From positions 1,096,681-1,160,680 of the forward strand of contig CM029617.1 in the NCBI GenBank assembly GCA_017311315.1: a stretch of DNA of 64,000 nt. Reading direction: 5' to 3'. Both the position numbers and the translations under genes were made by a program. Origin of the DNA: Dendrocalamus latiflorus (lineage: Eukaryota; Streptophyta; Magnoliopsida; Poales; Poaceae). Shown piece after piece: positions 59,685 through 64,000 of the stretch. The notes beneath the pieces were generated by a model. The model worked only from the letters and a program-made list of their open reading frames with translations, did not search any database and had not been told where the DNA came from. Position 1 is the stretch's first letter, and every line of letters starts with the position of its first letter.

Positions 59685-59692
59685 CCACGTGG
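59685..59692. promoter_or_regulatory. Second CCACGTGG box
   Basis: Same palindrome as at 59648-59655, 37 bp further upstream. Confidence 0.6.
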
Positions 59693-59722
59693 CGGGCTGT
59701 TACTGGGCGACGCATGGGAGCT

Positions 59723-59730
59723 TGACGTGG
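59723..59730. promoter_or_regulatory. UPRE-like TGACGTGG
   Basis: Exact match to the unfolded-protein-response element TGACGTGG, about 220 bp upstream of the HSP90 start codon. Confidence 0.65.
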
Positions 59731-59819
59731 AGGCGGGCCAGGGGTGCCCTCGGCCGTCCGACGAAGAGAAGCGGGGGGTTTGGAGGGCTGAGATCTCGTG
59801 CGTGCCTACAAAGTGGACA

Positions 59820-59838
59820 CGTGGAGGAAGGCGATTGG
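59820..59838 (-). promoter_or_regulatory. ER stress response element (ERSE-I)
   Basis: On the HSP90 strand it reads CCAAT-N9-CCACG exactly (ATTGG at 59834-59838, CGTGG at 59820-59824 on plus), the bipartite site for NF-Y plus an ER-stress bZIP. It lies about 320 bp upstream of the start codon, a normal distance for GRP genes. Confidence 0.8.
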
Positions 59839-60287
59839 CGGGTGGCCGGCGCATCGACGTCGATGCGCTAGAACGTTCGGAGCGGGCGTGCTTATACTGC
59901 TTTAGTGCAATAGTTTGTTCAGGGAGGGGAATGGATTTATGGTGGGGCAGAGGCGGTGGAAGGAGGGTCCGGGCCCACCTGTCAGTCAACGGGTGTTGAC
60001 TTGTGGCCGTGCGTTGGACGTCAGCTGGTTGGGCCACCAGACCAGTCCAGTGAAAGCTCAACCGCTGACACTGACACTGTGTGCATATTTTGGTCTCGTG
60101 ACTTTTCTCACACATCCACAAGGCAACCATGAAATCCTCTCAAAATTCAAAAAGTAAAACCATGAAAACCACCAGGAATTTTTATTCCAAAGCTTGTTGA
60201 TAGCTGAATGTGAACTCGGATGAATGTTTCTTGCAATAACTTGTAAGCAGCCTTTTCCAAAGCTTGTTGAGCCGGCGAGGTAGCTAA

Positions 60288-60501
60288 GAGCAAGTATAAT
60301 AAAAGGTTATTAGTAGGCTGTATGTTGAGGTGGAGGAGAGAGAAGAGAGATGGGCTGTAAGTTTACAGCCAGCTGAAGTACACGAATCAAGAAACTTTGT
60401 GAGAGAAAAGGTTGGGTCTGTAAACTACTATATGAATGGACTGATAAGTGAGTTGTAAGTGTCCATACAGTCAGCTGAAGGCTATATTATTAACCTTGCT
60501 C
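60288..60501. mobile_element. Tourist/PIF-type MITE
   Basis: Ends GAGCAAGTATAATA and TATTATTAACCTTGCTC are inverted repeats. TAA is duplicated at 60285-60287 and 60502-60504. 214 bp, non-coding, about 780 bp upstream of the HSP90 start. Confidence 0.85.
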
Positions 60502-60504
60502 TAA

Positions 60505-62880
60505 GTTTGCATCGATCGATCGAGCTGTTGATTGGTTATGTGCATGCGCAGCGTTCCCAATTACAGATTAGTATTATATTATGGTCGATGTGCACACTTT
60601 CATATGGTCTAGTCTGCATCCGAACCCGATCGATCATGCACGTGGTATTGTGTGCCTGAGATGTATGATGCTGTCCATGGATCGTAAACTGGTGTCAACG
60701 ATTTAGTGGATCTTACAAAATAAAATACAGGATTGCTACGATCGAGACTACACAGGAGATAGAATATCTTCATTGCTTTGAATGTACTATAAGGGATGCT
60801 CAATAATCATGAAGAACAATAAGCCTGATGTATTACCGTGTGATCGTATCATGTATGGCTATATTCTACTAAGTCGGGTATTCCATTAGGAAGTCTACTC
60901 GAAAGGTTCCGACCAATGCTTATTTCGACTGATATTGCTTATGGCAAACTATTAATTATGGACCATTTAGTCGTCGTCACATGGCAGGCATGAGATTTGA
61001 TTAAGATACGTAGATAGAGTACATGCATGCATAGGTCACGTTCCAAAAAGCGATAGCTTTTGATTTTCAAAAGTCAAAAACTGTTTAGAATGTATTAGTT
61101 TTTTAACGTGATTTTTTTCTTTTTTTCTTTTAATTAAATATCTCAGAAAAACTACAGTTTAACTAAAAACTAAAAGTCAAAAGCCACAACACGTTATAGA
61201 ATATGGCTATAATTGCATATGGCGTCTACCGGTCGTTTCCTAGCTGCTTTCTTTCTTTTTTAGGGACCGTTTCCTAGCTAATCGAGCACCATATGTGCAG
61301 CCAAGGCCATCGTATCATTGCATCGGCCTCGAGTTGAGCCCAGTTAACAACTGTATGGGCCGAGTTTGGGCTAGGGAAAAGCCGAAGCAAGAATCGCGCT
61401 AAAAAAATAGAAAGAAAAAAGGGCAGGCAAAGTCCGACCGTGATACCGGACGACGTCCACCGTGTAACGTCGGCAACCGGCGCTCCGCTCTCGTGCGGCG
61501 GCGGCACCTCCGCAGCCGGCGAGCTGTTCTCGTGCGGCGGCGGCGACGGCGGGAGAATGATGCATGCTAAGGTTTCACTCGGACTACGAACACGGTGCAG
61601 GTGGTGTCGTCGCACGCTCCGCTCGGCTTTCACTCCGGTCCGGCGAGCTCTGCCACTGAGAGCTCTGCATGCAGTTGCAGTATCTTGATGCTTCAGGGAT
61701 GCAGAGTCCGTCCAGTTAGTACAACGCAAGCACTGGAGTATTTCGCTAAGCAGTGGTGGTTTGCATTCCGCAAGCACTCTCCGTCACTCTGCATAACTGC
61801 GACTTCCACTGAAGTAAAGGAGTTCACAGCAAGAAAGGAGGGAAAAAGAAGAGAGAACATATGAAGGAACTTACATATAGAGATGAACAATTAGTATGAG
61901 CAAGTTCAAGATTTGAAAGTTGAAACCAGTGTTGACATATCCAGAATGTGTTCTTGTTCAACATGCAAAAACAAGGTAAAAAAAAATCAGAGAGCTTTAC
62001 TAGCTAAACAAAATTTTGCTTGCAGCATTTAAGTCTGCACTCGCAAGTCGCAAGGTCAAAGAATTCAGACCAACCAAGCTAGGGATACATCACAAGATGA
62101 TCACTGGCCCTGCTGGTGAAGATGGCCATGAAAGGTGAGAATTTGGGCCATTTTCATGGGATCCCCAGGCCACGCGTACTGAGTGCAAGGGTTTGACTTC
62201 TCATTCAAAGCCACTGTACATAAGTCTATCCTTGTGTTTCGTTCAATTAAACTTTCTATACTCCGGAACATTGGAAAAGAGTGGCCTTTTGGGAGCTTAT
62301 ACTCTAAAATATACTTCCACGCCCTTTGAACAAGTATTTTTGGCCTCAGTGAGTATGATCATGACAATCCTTCAGCCATTCAACCACCAAGGAGAAATGC
62401 TCCAGAGAAAGAAAGCTTCTTTTCCCCCAAACTTCCCATTGGCGAGGTACAAACTACAAATTCATATTGATATGCTCTCTCTGAACTTCCCTAATCTTTT
62501 TCTGCAACCTCTTATCTCTGCTTCTTCCGGGCATGTAGCTAGACTCAAGATGCACAGGGCAGGGCGTTTTGAATGCGAAATCGAATGTGCAGAGCAAACA
62601 GAAAACTGCAAATGTACACGGTAAATTGGCCTGCCCTTTCTTTGATCCAACCCAGTGATTTCACAGCATGTACACATTCTCCTCATGATCATTAGTTACT
62701 TGCCAATAATTCTAGAATTAAAAGAGTGATTTCGTGATCATGTACAATCGAGAATTAATGTACATATTTACAGGGTGATCACACACGCACAAGAGATCTT
62801 TAATTATACGCAGTGAGAACATGAAATATTTAGGACAACCACGCAATGAATAGAATGAAGAACTAAATGTTACATATATA
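60505..62880. other. Intergenic, no supported gene
   Basis: Contains an A/T-rich MITE-like piece (about 61040-61205) related to 11.36-11.6 kb, and a GC-rich stretch at 61.42-61.65 kb whose longest minus-strand frame (61274-61777) has no recognisable domain. A CGATCGATCG run lies near 60.51 kb. No gene can be supported. Confidence 0.4.
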
Positions 62881-62990
62881 GACCATGCTAATCAGGTGAG
62901 GAGGCAATGTGAAACTATACCAGACAAGTGAAGAGGACAAATATGAAACCATACCAAGCAGGTGAGGGGGTAAGTGTGAAACCATGCCAT
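62880..62990. repeat. Short tandem repeat, three units of about 37 bp
   Basis: GTGAGGAGGCAATGTGAAAC, GTGAAGAGGACAAATATGAAAC and GTGAGGGGGTAAGTGTGAAAC follow one another, each with CCATACC-type spacers. It lies where the copia fragment is truncated. Confidence 0.75.
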
Positions 62991-64000
62991 ACCTTAAGAA
63001 TGGTCCAGGAACCACTGGGAGCCAGTGAGTCAACTGGTAGACCTTTGGCAGGAGCACCGTGTGCTTCCACTGCTATGGGAGGAGCTGCGGCTAGAGCACT
63101 AGGTGCTACCATAGCCGTGGACAAATAGACGGGCGAGGGGGAGTCTCTGTCTGGAGAGGCGCTGCCGGCTGGTGTCATGTGCGCAGGTACGGGCACGCTG
63201 GGAACATGCACAACGTTGGGAGCTGCAGGCGCGCTAGGGCCGTGCACAACCGGCACAGGGGAGGCAGCGCCATCTGGCTCCATGGCTGGTAGGAGCACAG
63301 GCCGGGGGGGTCACACTAGGAGGAGCACCGGGGCTTGCAAGACGCAAAGGCCCAATGGGCATCGGCGTGTGATCAAGCTCCAAGAAAAAATCAAGGTCAT
63401 TGGGGGAGGGCTGGGCGACGAGCTCGGCAAAGGAAAATGAGGACTCACCAAATGTAACATGGTGGGAGATGATGACTCGATTGGAGGAGAAGTCAAGGCA
63501 TCGATATCCCTTGTGTTCGAAGGGGTAGTCGAGAAACACACACATGGTGGAGTGAGAAGAAAGCTTGTGAGGAGCGGTGGCAGAAATGTTCGGGTAACAA
63601 TTGTAGCAAAAAAACTTGAATGTGAGAATAGGAGGGGAAGCACAAAAGAGCGCAAAAAAAGGTGTGAAAAAATTAAAAGTTTTTGTAGGTTGGCGATTGA
63701 GAAGGTAGATAGTGGCGTGAAGAGCTCCAACCCAATAAGAGGAAGGAAGGCTGGCCTGAAATATAAGAGATTGGACAATGTTATTAGTGGAACGAATAAT
63801 GCGTTCGGCCTTGCCATTCTACTGAGAGGTGTATGGACATGACATACGGAGTACAATACCATGGGTGAGGGAAAAGGTGCGAGTAGTGGAGTTGTCAAAC
63901 TCACGGCTATTATCACACTGAATGCTTTTGATCTTAGTGCCGAACTGAGTAGCAACATAAAAGAAAAGGTGTGAGATAGTGGCAAAAGTATCGGATTTCA
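62991..64000 (-). mobile_element. Ty1/copia polyprotein fragment, integrase part, degenerate
   Basis: Minus strand, running off the right edge. From 64000 downwards it reads an integrase core (KSDTFATISHLFF.., IQCDNSREFD, LTHGI, CPYTSQ, an in-frame TAG, NGKAERIIR). Next comes the C-terminal integrase region (FLDYPFEHKGYRCLDF with SSNRVIISHHVTFGE; about 63.42-63.55 kb), then the Pro/Ala/Val-rich linker that precedes reverse transcriptase (about 63.0-63.3 kb). It is cut off there; no reverse transcriptase follows in the window. The stop and frame changes mark it as dead. Confidence 0.85.

Noticed and set aside
61274..61777. Minus-strand frame of 167 codons upstream of the HSP90 side
   Set aside because: No recognisable domain or splice structure; Ser/Pro/Arg-rich composition in a small GC-rich island.

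Overview
This is nuclear DNA of a grass (Poaceae). The evidence is the compact GC-rich coding style of the large receptor kinase exon, the dense nesting of small DNA transposons (Tourist/PIF, hAT and Mutator types) and L1-type LINEs, and above all gene order. A CLAVATA1-type receptor kinase (FON1/TD1 type), an ERD7/senescence-domain gene, a zinc-sensing group-F bZIP gene and an ER HSP90 (GRP94) lie side by side. From memory, this matches the distal long arm of rice chromosome 6 (FON1, OsbZIP48 and endoplasmin are close neighbours there). The synteny is recalled, not searched.

Layout. 1-13 kb is repeat-rich intergenic DNA: a nested palindrome (1-870), LTR-retrotransposon-like sequence, two tandem arrays (about 8.0-9.86 kb) and a Tourist-type MITE with a perfect 72-bp internal inverted repeat. 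13.1-21.9 kb holds a decayed RluA-type RNA pseudouridine synthase gene (+), its exons scattered among transposons. A hAT-like insertion sits 10 bp before a splice acceptor, and a block of about 1.5 kb inside it is repeated at 24.7-26.1 kb. 21.9-29.9 kb holds LINE tails, a broken transposon-type reading frame and MITEs. 30.35-34.49 kb is the intact receptor kinase (2 exons, 992 aa). 37.8-47.2 kb is an ERD7-like pseudogene (+) with a Mutator-type MITE ending 10 bp before its start codon and a complete 6.3-kb L1 LINE, with both ORFs open, in its last intron. 48.8-49.6 kb is the bZIP gene (270 aa). 51.5-52.5 kb is a degenerate tandem repeat carrying a 39-bp exact match to an exon of the neighbouring HSP90 gene. 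53.9-59.5 kb is the GRP94 gene (-, 15 exons, 807 aa, C-terminal KDEL) with unfolded-protein-response elements upstream. The right end (62.9-64 kb) is a broken Ty1/copia fragment on the minus strand that runs off the window.

The intact genes are unlinked in function: meristem size control, zinc-deficiency transcription and ER protein folding. The striking pattern is the contrast between three intact genes and two interleaved genes (pseudouridine synthase, ERD7) carrying several independent lesions. This is what one expects where a second copy exists elsewhere, for example after polyploidy. I found no tRNA, rRNA or CRISPR, and no convincing new multi-gene system. The most interesting items are the LINE/MITE-loaded ERD7 pseudogene, the HSP90 exon fragment in the nearby repeat, the duplicated splice acceptor and GC donor in HSP90, and the nested palindrome at the left edge.
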